This document shows positions 1 through 4,879 of a DNA stretch of 6,053 nucleotides, in pieces. A program made the position numbers and the translations under genes. The notes under the pieces are model-generated. The model was not told the origin of the DNA. It saw nothing but the letters and a program-made list of their open reading frames with translations, and searched no databases. Origin of the DNA: an uncultured Streptococcus sp. (GTDB lineage Bacteria; Bacillota; Bacilli; Lactobacillales; Streptococcaceae); contig CAKPXD010000087.1 of NCBI GenBank assembly GCA_934201655.1, forward strand, positions 1 to 6,053. Direction: 5' to 3'. How positions within the stretch are numbered: the stretch's first letter is position 1; each line of letters begins with the position of its first letter.

Positions 1-235
1 TGATCAAAGTGTTGAGGTACCATGTGCCGTACAAGGTTTCTGTAAAGAGCCCTTTGAAGTTATCAAGACTGAAATTGACATTGCTGTCGAGTTTGAAAGC
101 CACAACGTTACCGGCCTTAAAGGCTGACATAATCGTGATTAAAAGAGGATAGATAATAACGATTGAAAGTCCAATTAAGTAAAGATAAGTAAGGGTTTGA
201 GACAGTCTACGTTTGATTTTGATTGAGTTATTCAT
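1..235 (-). CDS. malD: Maltodextrin ABC transporter permease MalD (MalG-like), N-terminal 78 residues, partial
   Basis: Inner-membrane permease that should pair with MalC to form the translocation channel for maltodextrins. Only the start is present: the reading frame opens at the ATG ending at 235 and runs off the left edge after 78 codons without a stop; MalG-family proteins are about 280 residues. Visible features are a basic N-terminus (IKIKRR at residues 5-10), one membrane segment at about 15-37, and the motif [12 protein letters not shown] (29-40), typical of MalG-type permeases just after the first helix. The stretch [10 protein letters not shown] followed by WYLNTL (about 55-77) matches the usual start of the conserved permease domain. 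The EAA loop that contacts the ATPase lies outside the window. The start follows the malC stop by one base and has a GGAGG site inside the end of malC, so the two genes are co-transcribed and probably translationally coupled. The family call is firm; the malD name rests on gene order and on resemblance to the pneumococcal locus. Confidence 0.9.
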   Translation of the reverse strand, partial: MNNSIKIKRRLSQTLTYLYLIGLSIVIIYPLLITIMSAFKAGNVVAFKLDSNVNFSLDNFKGLFTETLYGTWYLNTLI

Positions 236-236
236 C

Positions 237-1526
237 TTAGACGTCCTCCATATCAAATGCGTGTAGTTTCTTGAATGCAATCATAGAAATAGAGATGACA
301 ATGATTGAAATAATCAAGGTAACTGCAGCTGCCATAGAGTATTGAGGAGCTGTACCAGTTGTCAAACGGTAGATCCATGAGATCAAGATATCGGTTGAAC
401 CAGCTCCACCACCGACACTACCAGGACCACCACCATTGAAGAGGTACATAATAGAGAAGTTGTTGAAGTTGAAGGTGTATTGGCTAATCAAAGTAGGCGC
501 CGCAACAGCCAAAATCATTGGGAAAGTGATGCTACGGAATTTTTGCCAAGCGTTTGCACCGTCGATATAAGCTGCTTCATACAAGTCGTTTGGAATAGAC
601 TGTAGGATACCGAGAGTTAGGACATAGATATAAGGGAATCCAAGCCAACCTTGCATCATAATCAAGGCAATCTTAGTCCAAGTAGGGTCTGTTTTCCAAG
701 GGATAAGTGCTCCATCAAGGAATGGAAGGAACTTAGCAAAGATTGGGATAACTTGGGTATTAATAGCACCAACACTATCGTTGAACATGTTTGAGAATGT
801 CAAGATAGTGATAAAGGCTGGAACCGCCCAAGGTAGAAGGAAGATAACACCAAAGATACGTTTACCCTTGATGAATGGTTGGTTAGCGATAATAGCTGTA
901 AAGATCCCGAGTACGATTTGCAAAGTAGATGCAGATAAAGCCCAGATAATAGTCCAAGAAAGGACAGAACCGAAGGCTGAACGGAAGGTACTCAAGCTCC
1001 AGATATTTGTAAAGTTAGTCAATCCAACCCAATCCAATAATTTATTTGGTGGTAAGTGTTGGAAATCGTAGTTAGTAAAGGCAATCATCAAGGTTACAAT
1101 AACCGGGAAGATGATGGCAAATGTCATGGCAACGTAAGATGGAATGATAAGCAAGTAAGGGAATCCATTTTCATAGATACCTTTAATCATATCCTTAAGT
1201 GTCGATGGGACAGGGATGCCATTATTGATACGTTTTGCAATAGTGTGAGCGTCTTTAATATTGAGAATATAAAAGGCTAGATAAACAATTACAAAAATAG
1301 AGTGGAATGCACCACGAATCAACATGAAGAGAGAGTTGTCACGGCCAGGTTTTTCACCAAGCGTGATTAAGTTGCTCAATTCAGGTGCTGCAAGTACTAT
1401 AAAATAGAGGACAAAAGCCACTGTTACAGCAAGGAAGATAAAACCTTTAGCTTTTTGTTTGTTGTAGATTTGTCCCAACCCAGGAATCAATGAAAGCAAG
1501 GCTGCTTTTTTTGGTTGTTGTTCCAT
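237..1526 (-). CDS. malC: Maltodextrin ABC transporter permease MalC (MalF-like)
   Basis: Membrane-spanning subunit of the maltodextrin importer, partner of MalD. I choose the start at 1526 (MEQQPKK, 429 residues) because AAAGGAGC lies just before it. An in-frame ATG ending at 1541 would add five residues (434) but has no ribosome binding site, and the Shine-Dalgarno sequence would then be inside the gene. Residue numbers below use the 429 form. The N-terminus carries a short hydrophobic motif, [15 protein letters not shown] (about 14-28), then membrane segments at about 28-46 and 74-90. After a soluble linker come the binding-protein-dependent permease helices from about 123 to the end. The EAA loop, which docks on the ATPase, is visible as [14 protein letters not shown] at about 317-330. 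There is no large extracytoplasmic P2 domain like that of Escherichia coli MalF, as expected for a Gram-positive. The gene is separated from malX by a terminator-like hairpin and followed one base later by malD. Confidence 0.93.
   Translation of the reverse strand: MEQQPKKAALLSLIPGLGQIYNKQKAKGFIFLAVTVAFVLYFIVLAAPELSNLITLGEKPGRDNSLFMLIRGAFHSIFVIVYLAFYILNIKDAHTIAKRINNGIPVPSTLKDMIKGIYENGFPYLLIIPSYVAMTFAIIFPVIVTLMIAFTNYDFQHLPPNKLLDWVGLTNFTNIWSLSTFRSAFGSVLSWTIIWALSASTLQIVLGIFTAIIANQPFIKGKRIFGVIFLLPWAVPAFITILTFSNMFNDSVGAINTQVIPIFAKFLPFLDGALIPWKTDPTWTKIALIMMQGWLGFPYIYVLTLGILQSIPNDLYEAAYIDGANAWQKFRSITFPMILAVAAPTLISQYTFNFNNFSIMYLFNGGGPGSVGGGAGSTDILISWIYRLTTGTAPQYSMAAAVTLIISIIVISISMIAFKKLHAFDMEDV
245..249 (-). 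promoter_or_regulatory. malD ribosome binding site inside the 3' end of malC
   Basis: On the minus strand GGAGG sits nine bases before the malD ATG and overlaps the last codons of malC (Met-Glu-Asp-Val-stop). A ribosome finishing malC therefore covers the malD initiation site, which supports the chosen malD start and coupled translation giving about equal amounts of the two permease subunits. Confidence 0.8.
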
Positions 1527-1530
1527 GAGT

Positions 1531-1538
1531 GCTCCTTT
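1531..1538 (-). promoter_or_regulatory. malC ribosome binding site (decides the start)
   Basis: On the minus strand AAAGGAGC ends four bases before the ATG at 1526-1524, with GGAG five bases away. It overlaps the codons that would follow the upstream in-frame ATG at 1541, which has only an A/T-rich stretch before it. This favours MEQQPKK as the real N-terminus. Confidence 0.75.
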
Positions 1539-1549
1539 CATAAGATACG

Positions 1550-1600
1550 AGCATTGAGCTCGATGCTAATCAGTAATACTACTGAAAACATTGTCAATGT
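1550..1600. repeat. Three short inverted repeats in the malX-malC spacer
   Basis: Three consecutive inverted repeats lie between the terminator-like hairpin and malC. AGCAT (1550-1554) pairs with ATGCT (1563-1567) around a loop containing GAGCTC. CAGTA (1571-1575) pairs with TACTG (1580-1584) around four bases. ACATTG (1588-1593) and CAATGT (1595-1600) flank a single base. The third is too tight to fold well as RNA by itself and may be a DNA-level symmetry. Each is short and could occur by chance in A/T-rich DNA; the tight clustering is the reason to record them. Confidence 0.4.
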
Positions 1601-1604
1601 ATCT

Positions 1605-1640
1605 AAAAATCAAGGGAGATGTTTAAATTATCTCCCTTGA
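1605..1640 (-). terminator. Intrinsic terminator-like hairpin between malX and malC
   Basis: On the minus strand, ten bases after the malX stop codon, TCAAGGGAGAT (1640-1630) pairs perfectly with ATCTCCCTTGA (1620-1610) around a nine-base loop, and five T residues follow (1609-1605). An 11-base-pair stem with a U-run is the standard form of a Rho-independent terminator. No convincing new promoter is seen between it and malC, so malC and malD probably depend on read-through. It would then act as a partial terminator, or as a 3' stabiliser of a malX-only transcript, giving more binding protein than permease. The structure is directly seen; the partial read-through is inferred. Confidence 0.85.
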
Positions 1641-1649
1641 ATCAATCAA

Positions 1650-2921
1650 TTAGTTACCAAATTTTTGTTGGATTGTTTCTTTGATCAATGTTACAGCATC
1701 ATTAGCAGCTGTTTTAGCATCTTTCTTACCGCTTACAGCGTCAAAGAGCATTGTTTTAGCTGGGTCCCAAACTGTTGACATTTGAGAGATGTTTGGCATT
1801 GGTTGTGCGTTCTTGAACTGCTCGATAACAGCTGTAGTCAACTCATCTTTTTTACCTTCAGCGTAAGCACGAGCTTCAGTGTTAGCTGGGATTTCGTTAG
1901 TTGCATCGTAGAATGCTTTTTGTTGGTCAGTTGAAACAAGGAAGTCTACAAATTTTTGAGCGCCTTCAAGGTTCTTAGTGCTTGATGGGATGATCCAAGC
2001 TTTACCACCACCAAAGGCTGCGTAGTTTTTGCCGTTTGGAAGAGTTGGGATAGTTGCAACACCGTAGTTTACTTTAGCATCTTTGAATGCTTGAGCTTTC
2101 CAAGGACCATCGATGATAGCAGCTGTTTTACCTTCTTGGAATTGAGTTTGGATCAAGTTTCCAGCACCTTCAGTATCTTGCATACCTTTAGGCCATTTTT
2201 CGTACCAAGTTTTAGCGTATTCGATTCCTGCGATAGCACCATCGTTAGCAAGACCGATATCTTTAGGATCTTTACCATTTTGACCGAATACATAACCACC
2301 GTTACCAGCAAGGAGTCCGTATGCGTAGTAGAAGTTTGTCCAGTCAGCTAGGAAGGCAGTAGTTTTGCCATCTTCACCAGCGAAAGCGTATTTGCTATCT
2401 TTAGCAAGGTTTTCTAAGTCAGCAAATGTTTTTGGAGCTTCTTTGAGCAAGTCTTTGTTATAGTACATAACAAGTGACTCGATAACGGCTGGAGCGCCGT
2501 AAACTTTACCGTCAGCAGCTGTTACAAGAGATTTAGTAGTATCATCTGTTTTAGCACCGTCGCTTAGTTTAACTTCTGAAAGTTGTCCATCAGTACCAAG
2601 GCTACCTACACGGTCGTATGGTGCCATCATAACGTCAGCAGCTTGACCTGATTGGTTGTCAAGTGAAAGTTTGTCAAGTCCGCCAAGTTGGTCACCAGAT
2701 TTGATGTTAACTTTTGTACCTGATTCTTTTTCATAAGCAGCAGCAACTTTCTCAGCGTAAGCTTTATATTGGTCTTCAACGTAGAAAGTGATTTCTTGGC
2801 TTCCTGATGCAGAAGAATCAGCTGCTTTATCAGCAGTTTTGCTTCCGCAAGCTACCAAAAGCAAGCTAGCAAGAGTAGCAGTACCAAGTACAGCAGCGCT
2901 CTTCATGAATTTAGTTGACAT
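1650..2921 (-). CDS. malX: Maltodextrin-binding lipoprotein MalX
   Basis: Substrate-binding protein of the maltodextrin importer, anchored to the outer face of the membrane. It is 423 residues long, usual for the family. The N-terminus is a lipoprotein signal peptide: a lysine-containing n-region, a hydrophobic core, and the lipobox LVAC with the lipidated cysteine at residue 25. A Ser/Ala/Asp/Lys-rich flexible linker follows to about 41. The rest is a MalE-type (family 1) solute-binding fold, with recognisable blocks DVMMAPYDRVG (96-106), YGAPAVIESLVMYYNKDLL (141-159), GKTAAIIDGPWKAQAF (264-279), the FGGGKAWIIP region (303-312) and MPNISQMSTVWDPA (375-388). The start is set by a perfect AGGAGG eight bases upstream; the internal Met6 would also leave a usable signal peptide but lacks its own site. 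It is the first gene of the leftward operon, transcribed from the divergent control region and followed by a terminator-like hairpin before malC and malD. Confidence 0.96.
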   Translation of the reverse strand: MSTKFMKSAAVLGTATLASLLLVACGSKTADKAADSSASGSQEITFYVEDQYKAYAEKVAAAYEKESGTKVNIKSGDQLGGLDKLSLDNQSGQAADVMMAPYDRVGSLGTDGQLSEVKLSDGAKTDDTTKSLVTAADGKVYGAPAVIESLVMYYNKDLLKEAPKTFADLENLAKDSKYAFAGEDGKTTAFLADWTNFYYAYGLLAGNGGYVFGQNGKDPKDIGLANDGAIAGIEYAKTWYEKWPKGMQDTEGAGNLIQTQFQEGKTAAIIDGPWKAQAFKDAKVNYGVATIPTLPNGKNYAAFGGGKAWIIPSSTKNLEGAQKFVDFLVSTDQQKAFYDATNEIPANTEARAYAEGKKDELTTAVIEQFKNAQPMPNISQMSTVWDPAKTMLFDAVSGKKDAKTAANDAVTLIKETIQQKFGN

Positions 2922-2929
2922 AGTGTATT

Positions 2930-2935
2930 CCTCCT
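2930..2935 (-). promoter_or_regulatory. malX ribosome binding site
   Basis: A full-consensus AGGAGG on the minus strand, eight bases before the malX ATG. It is the strongest translation signal in the window, in keeping with a binding protein made in excess. Confidence 0.85.
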
Positions 2936-2960
2936 AAAGAATAACAAATTTTAATTTCGA

Positions 2961-2980
2961 GGAAACGCAAACGTTTTCCC
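2961..2980. promoter_or_regulatory. Operator downstream of the malX start site (MalR/cre-like)
   Basis: The core CGCAAACGTTT (2966-2976) is identical to part of the palindromic malQ operator and is framed by GGAAA (2961-2965) and TTTCC (2975-2979). A central CG flanked by A and T runs is the hallmark of LacI/GalR-family operators, including MalR and CcpA sites. It lies about 5 to 24 bases downstream of the predicted malX transcription start, where a bound repressor would block promoter escape. It fits the CcpA consensus TGWAARCGYTWWCA with about three mismatches on either strand, so MalR is the preferred ligand. Confidence 0.7.
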
Positions 2981-2990
2981 TTATGACCCT

Positions 2991-3019
2991 AGTATAACAC
3001 AAACGGAAAACGGTTGCAA
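2991..3019 (-). promoter_or_regulatory. malX promoter
   Basis: On the minus strand the -10 box is TATACT (2996-2991), with a TG one base before it, making an extended -10. After a 17-base spacer the -35 box is TTGCAA (3019-3014), matching four of six consensus bases. Transcription should start near 2984, giving a leader of about 63 bases. The spacer holds the direct repeat AAACGG at 3001-3006 and 3008-3013 (plus-strand reading). Confidence 0.8.
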
Positions 3020-3026
3020 GCGTTTT
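3007..3026. promoter_or_regulatory. Operator covering the malX -35 box
   Basis: AAAACGGTTG (3007-3016) and CAAGCGTTTT (3017-3026) form a 20-base inverted repeat with one mismatched pair, centred on the -35 hexamer. On the minus strand it contains AAACGCTTGCA, which recurs exactly at the malQ -35 region in the same orientation relative to that promoter. A regulator bound here would compete with RNA polymerase. MalR is the obvious candidate, but the centre (TTGCAA) differs from the CG-centred downstream site, so a different binding mode or regulator is possible. Confidence 0.55.
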
Positions 3027-3132
3027 TTTGAAAAATTTTTAAAAAGCTTGTGACTGGCTAATTCCTAAAATTGTTTATATAATAGAAGAGAAATAGGAAA
3101 TCGTGTAAATTTCAATTCAAAAATAATTGAAG

Positions 3133-3144
3133 GGAAACGATTGC
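3133..3144. promoter_or_regulatory. Possible auxiliary operator in the middle of the control region
   Basis: GGAAACGATTGC matches 10 of 12 bases of the GCAAACGTTTGC core of the malQ operator and keeps the central CG. It is roughly midway between the malX and malQ downstream operators (about 166 and 149 bases from their centres) and overlaps neither promoter. It could be a weak auxiliary site for repressor looping, or chance. Confidence 0.3.
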
Positions 3145-3192
3145 ATAAATAGAAGACGAAACAAAGGGAGGGGGAAATTTAAAATATAGGGA

Positions 3193-3210
3193 ATTTCCGA
3201 TTTCGGAAAT
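3193..3210. repeat. Perfect inverted repeat upstream of the malQ promoter
   Basis: ATTTCCGA (3193-3200) and TCGGAAAT (3203-3210) are exact reverse complements separated by TT. A further half-site GGAAATT (3173-3179) mirrors AATTTCC (3192-3198). The element lies 27 bases before the malQ -35-region motif and does not resemble the mal operators. It is not a terminator: neither strand has a U-run directly after it. Function unknown; it may be a binding site for another regulator. Confidence 0.5.
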
Positions 3211-3237
3211 AAAAAGTAGAGAAAAAGTTTTTTTTAC

Positions 3238-3248
3238 AAACGCTTGCA
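3238..3248 (+). promoter_or_regulatory. Shared motif AAACGCTTGCA over the malQ -35 box
   Basis: This 11-base motif is identical to the minus-strand sequence over the malX -35 box. In both places it ends within the -35 hexamer and is preceded by an A/T tract. Here the second half of the inverted repeat is degraded (TTTATTT follows), so it looks like a half-site and may bind more weakly than its malX counterpart. Confidence 0.5.
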
Positions 3249-3272
3249 TTTATTTTAGAAATGGGGTATACT
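3244..3272 (+). promoter_or_regulatory. malQ-malP promoter
   Basis: The -35 box TTGCAT (3244-3249) is weak, matching three of six consensus bases. It is separated by 17 bases from the -10 box TATACT (3267-3272). The start of transcription should lie at about 3279, giving a leader of about 60 bases. The poor -35 and the absence of an extended -10 suggest a weaker basal promoter than that of malX. Confidence 0.75.
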
Positions 3273-3279
3273 TGACTTA

Positions 3280-3295
3280 GCGCAAACGTTTGCGC
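3280..3295. promoter_or_regulatory. Perfect palindromic malQ operator (MalR-type)
   Basis: GCGCAAACGTTTGCGC is a perfect 16-base palindrome with the central CG typical of LacI/GalR-family operators. It sits at about +1 to +16 of the predicted malQ transcript, so a bound repressor would block initiation or escape. It shares CGCAAACGTTT with the malX downstream operator but is more symmetric, predicting tighter binding. In S. pneumoniae, MalR is known to repress the equivalent promoter. The fit to the CcpA consensus is poorer at the outer positions. Confidence 0.82.
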
Positions 3296-3327
3296 AAAAA
3301 TTGAAATAATTAACAATATAAACACTT

Positions 3328-3333
3328 GAGGTG
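3328..3333 (+). promoter_or_regulatory. malQ ribosome binding site
   Basis: GAGGTG, complementary to the 16S rRNA 3' end, lies five bases before the malQ ATG and supports that start. Confidence 0.75.
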
Positions 3334-3338
3334 CTAAT

Positions 3339-4856
3339 ATGAAAAAACGTCAAAGCGGTGTGTTGATGCACATCTCATCACTTCCAGGAGCATACGGAAT
3401 CGGATCATTTGGTCAAAGCGCCTATGATTTCGTTGACTTCTTGGTTCGTACAAAGCAACGTTACTGGCAAATCCTTCCTTTGGGAACAACTAGCTACGGA
3501 GATTCTCCTTACCAATCATTCTCGGCCTTTGCTGGAAACACTCACTTTATCGATCTCGATATTTTGGTAGAGCAAGGCTTGTTGGAAGCAAGCGATCTCG
3601 AAGGTGTTGACTTTGGTAGCAACCCAACAGAAGTAGACTACGCTAAAATCTACTATGCACGTCGTCCACTTCTAGAGAAAGCTGTTAAACGTTTCCTTGA
3701 AGCTGGAGATGTCAAAGACTTCGAAAAATTTGCTCAAGAAAATCAATCATGGCTTGAACTATTTGCAGAGTATATGGCTATCAAAGAGCATTTTGATAAT
3801 CTTGCTTGGACAGAATGGCCAGATGCAGATGCTCGTGCTCGTAAAGCTTTAACTCTTGAAAGCTACCGTGAGAAATTAGCTGACAAGCTTGTTTACCACC
3901 GCGTAACCCAATACCTTTTCTTCCAACAATGGTTGAAATTGAAAGCATACGCTAACGAAAACCACATCGAGATTGTCGGAGATATGCCGATCTATGTAGC
4001 GGAAGATTCAAGCGATATGTGGGCAAATCCACACCTCTTTAAAACAGATGAAAATGGAAAAGCGACTTGTATCGCAGGTTGCCCACCAGATGAATTCTCT
4101 GCTACTGGTCAGCTCTGGGGTAACCCAATCTATGACTGGGAAGCTATGGACAAAGATGGCTATAAATGGTGGATTGAACGCTTGCGTGAAAGCTTTAAAA
4201 TCTACGATATCGTTCGTATCGACCACTTCCGTGGATTTGAGTCTTACTGGGAAATTCCTGCTGGTTCTGAAACAGCAGCACCTGGTAAATGGGTGAAAGG
4301 ACCTGACTACAAACTCTTTGCAGCGGTTAAAGAGGAACTTGGTGACTTGAACATCATCGCAGAAGACCTTGGATTCATGACTGACGAAGTTATTGAACTA
4401 CGTGAACGCACTGGCTTCCCAGGAATGAAGATTCTTCAATTTGCCTTCAACCCAGAAGACGAAAGTATCGACAGCCCACACTTGGCACCAGCCAACTCAG
4501 TTATGTACACAGGAACACACGATAACAACACTGTTCTTGGTTGGTATCGTAATGAAATCGACGATCCAACTCGTGAGTACATGGCACGTTATACAAACCG
4601 CAAGGAATATGAAACAGTAGTACATGCTATGCTTCGTACAGCCTTCTCATCAGTAAGCTTTATGACTATCGCTACTATGCAAGATTTGCTAGAGTTGGAT
4701 GGTTCAGCTCGTATGAACTTCCCATCTACTCTTGGTGGAAACTGGTCATGGCGTATGACAGAGGATCAATTGACTCCTGCTGTCGAAGAAACTTTGCTTG
4801 ACTTGACTACAATTTATCGCCGAATCAATGAAAATTTGGTAGAATTAAAGAAATAA
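3339..4856 (+). CDS. malQ: 4-alpha-glucanotransferase (amylomaltase) MalQ, called MalM in pneumococcus
   Basis: Cytoplasmic glycoside hydrolase family 77 enzyme that moves alpha-1,4-glucan segments between maltodextrins, releasing glucose and making longer chains for MalP. At 505 residues it has the usual length of compact bacterial amylomaltases. The active-site blocks are all present: SPYQS near residue 56, [17 protein letters not shown] (247-263, the acceptor loop), IVRIDHFRG with the nucleophile Asp295, IIAEDLG with the acid/base Glu342, and TGTHDNNT with the transition-state Asp395. These match the known Asp-Glu-Asp triad of the family. The C-terminal block [14 protein letters not shown] (459-472) is also typical. 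The start has a GAGGTG site five bases upstream. It is the first gene of the rightward operon, followed 23 bases later by malP. Expression should rise with maltose or maltodextrins through release of the repressor at the upstream operators. Confidence 0.97.
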   Translation: MKKRQSGVLMHISSLPGAYGIGSFGQSAYDFVDFLVRTKQRYWQILPLGTTSYGDSPYQSFSAFAGNTHFIDLDILVEQGLLEASDLEGVDFGSNPTEVDYAKIYYARRPLLEKAVKRFLEAGDVKDFEKFAQENQSWLELFAEYMAIKEHFDNLAWTEWPDADARARKALTLESYREKLADKLVYHRVTQYLFFQQWLKLKAYANENHIEIVGDMPIYVAEDSSDMWANPHLFKTDENGKATCIAGCPPDEFSATGQLWGNPIYDWEAMDKDGYKWWIERLRESFKIYDIVRIDHFRGFESYWEIPAGSETAAPGKWVKGPDYKLFAAVKEELGDLNIIAEDLGFMTDEVIELRERTGFPGMKILQFAFNPEDESIDSPHLAPANSVMYTGTHDNNTVLGWYRNEIDDPTREYMARYTNRKEYETVVHAMLRTAFSSVSFMTIATMQDLLELDGSARMNFPSTLGGNWSWRMTEDQLTPAVEETLLDLTTIYRRINENLVELKK

Positions 4857-4865
4857 GACATTATC

Positions 4866-4870
4866 AGGAG
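4866..4870 (+). promoter_or_regulatory. malP ribosome binding site
   Basis: AGGAG lies nine bases before the malP ATG in the 23-base malQ-malP gap. The gap has neither terminator nor promoter, so the two genes form one operon. Confidence 0.75.
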
Positions 4871-4879
4871 ACACAAAAA

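Larger units (their letters stand above)
2922..3338. other. Divergent malX/malQ control region
   Basis: This 417-base stretch between the two start codons holds no gene that I can support. It is A/T-rich and contains two face-away promoters, each with an operator over the -35 region and another near the start of transcription. It also has an extra operator-like site near 3133-3144, a perfect inverted repeat at 3193-3210, a weaker one (TTCAATT 3111-3117 with AATTGAA 3125-3131), and long A/T tracts (3024-3045 and 3220-3236) lying just upstream of the two -35 boxes, where they could act as UP-type elements. The predicted 5' leaders are each about 60 bases. The layout matches the known pneumococcal malX/malM promoter region controlled by MalR. 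Confidence 0.85.

Noticed and set aside
781..1280. Two open frames on the plus strand opposite malC
   Set aside because: They lie antisense inside a clearly coding gene, have no ribosome binding site or recognisable domain, and their composition mirrors the malC codons.
1569..1597. Perfect TTGACA (-35-like, minus strand, 1597-1592) just before malC
   Set aside because: No acceptable -10 hexamer follows at 15-19 bases; the nearest candidate, TAGTAT, is only 10 bases away. The TTGACA is part of a small inverted repeat, so I do not call a malC promoter.
2091..2351. Open frame on the plus strand opposite malX
   Set aside because: Antisense shadow of a well-recognised binding-protein gene; no translation signals or family features.
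3165..3174. Strong Shine-Dalgarno-like purine tract (GGGAGGGGG region) on the plus strand in the control region
   Set aside because: No ATG, GTG or TTG start follows at a usable distance and no open frame runs from it; treated as a chance purine tract.
3272..3300. TTGACT at 3272-3277 as a second malQ -35 box
   Set aside because: The sequence 17 bases downstream is CAAAAA, with no -10 resemblance, and the hexamer overlaps the better-supported -10 box TATACT.
4008..4296. Short frames overlapping malQ on both strands
   Set aside because: They overlap the catalytic core of malQ in other frames and show no independent support.
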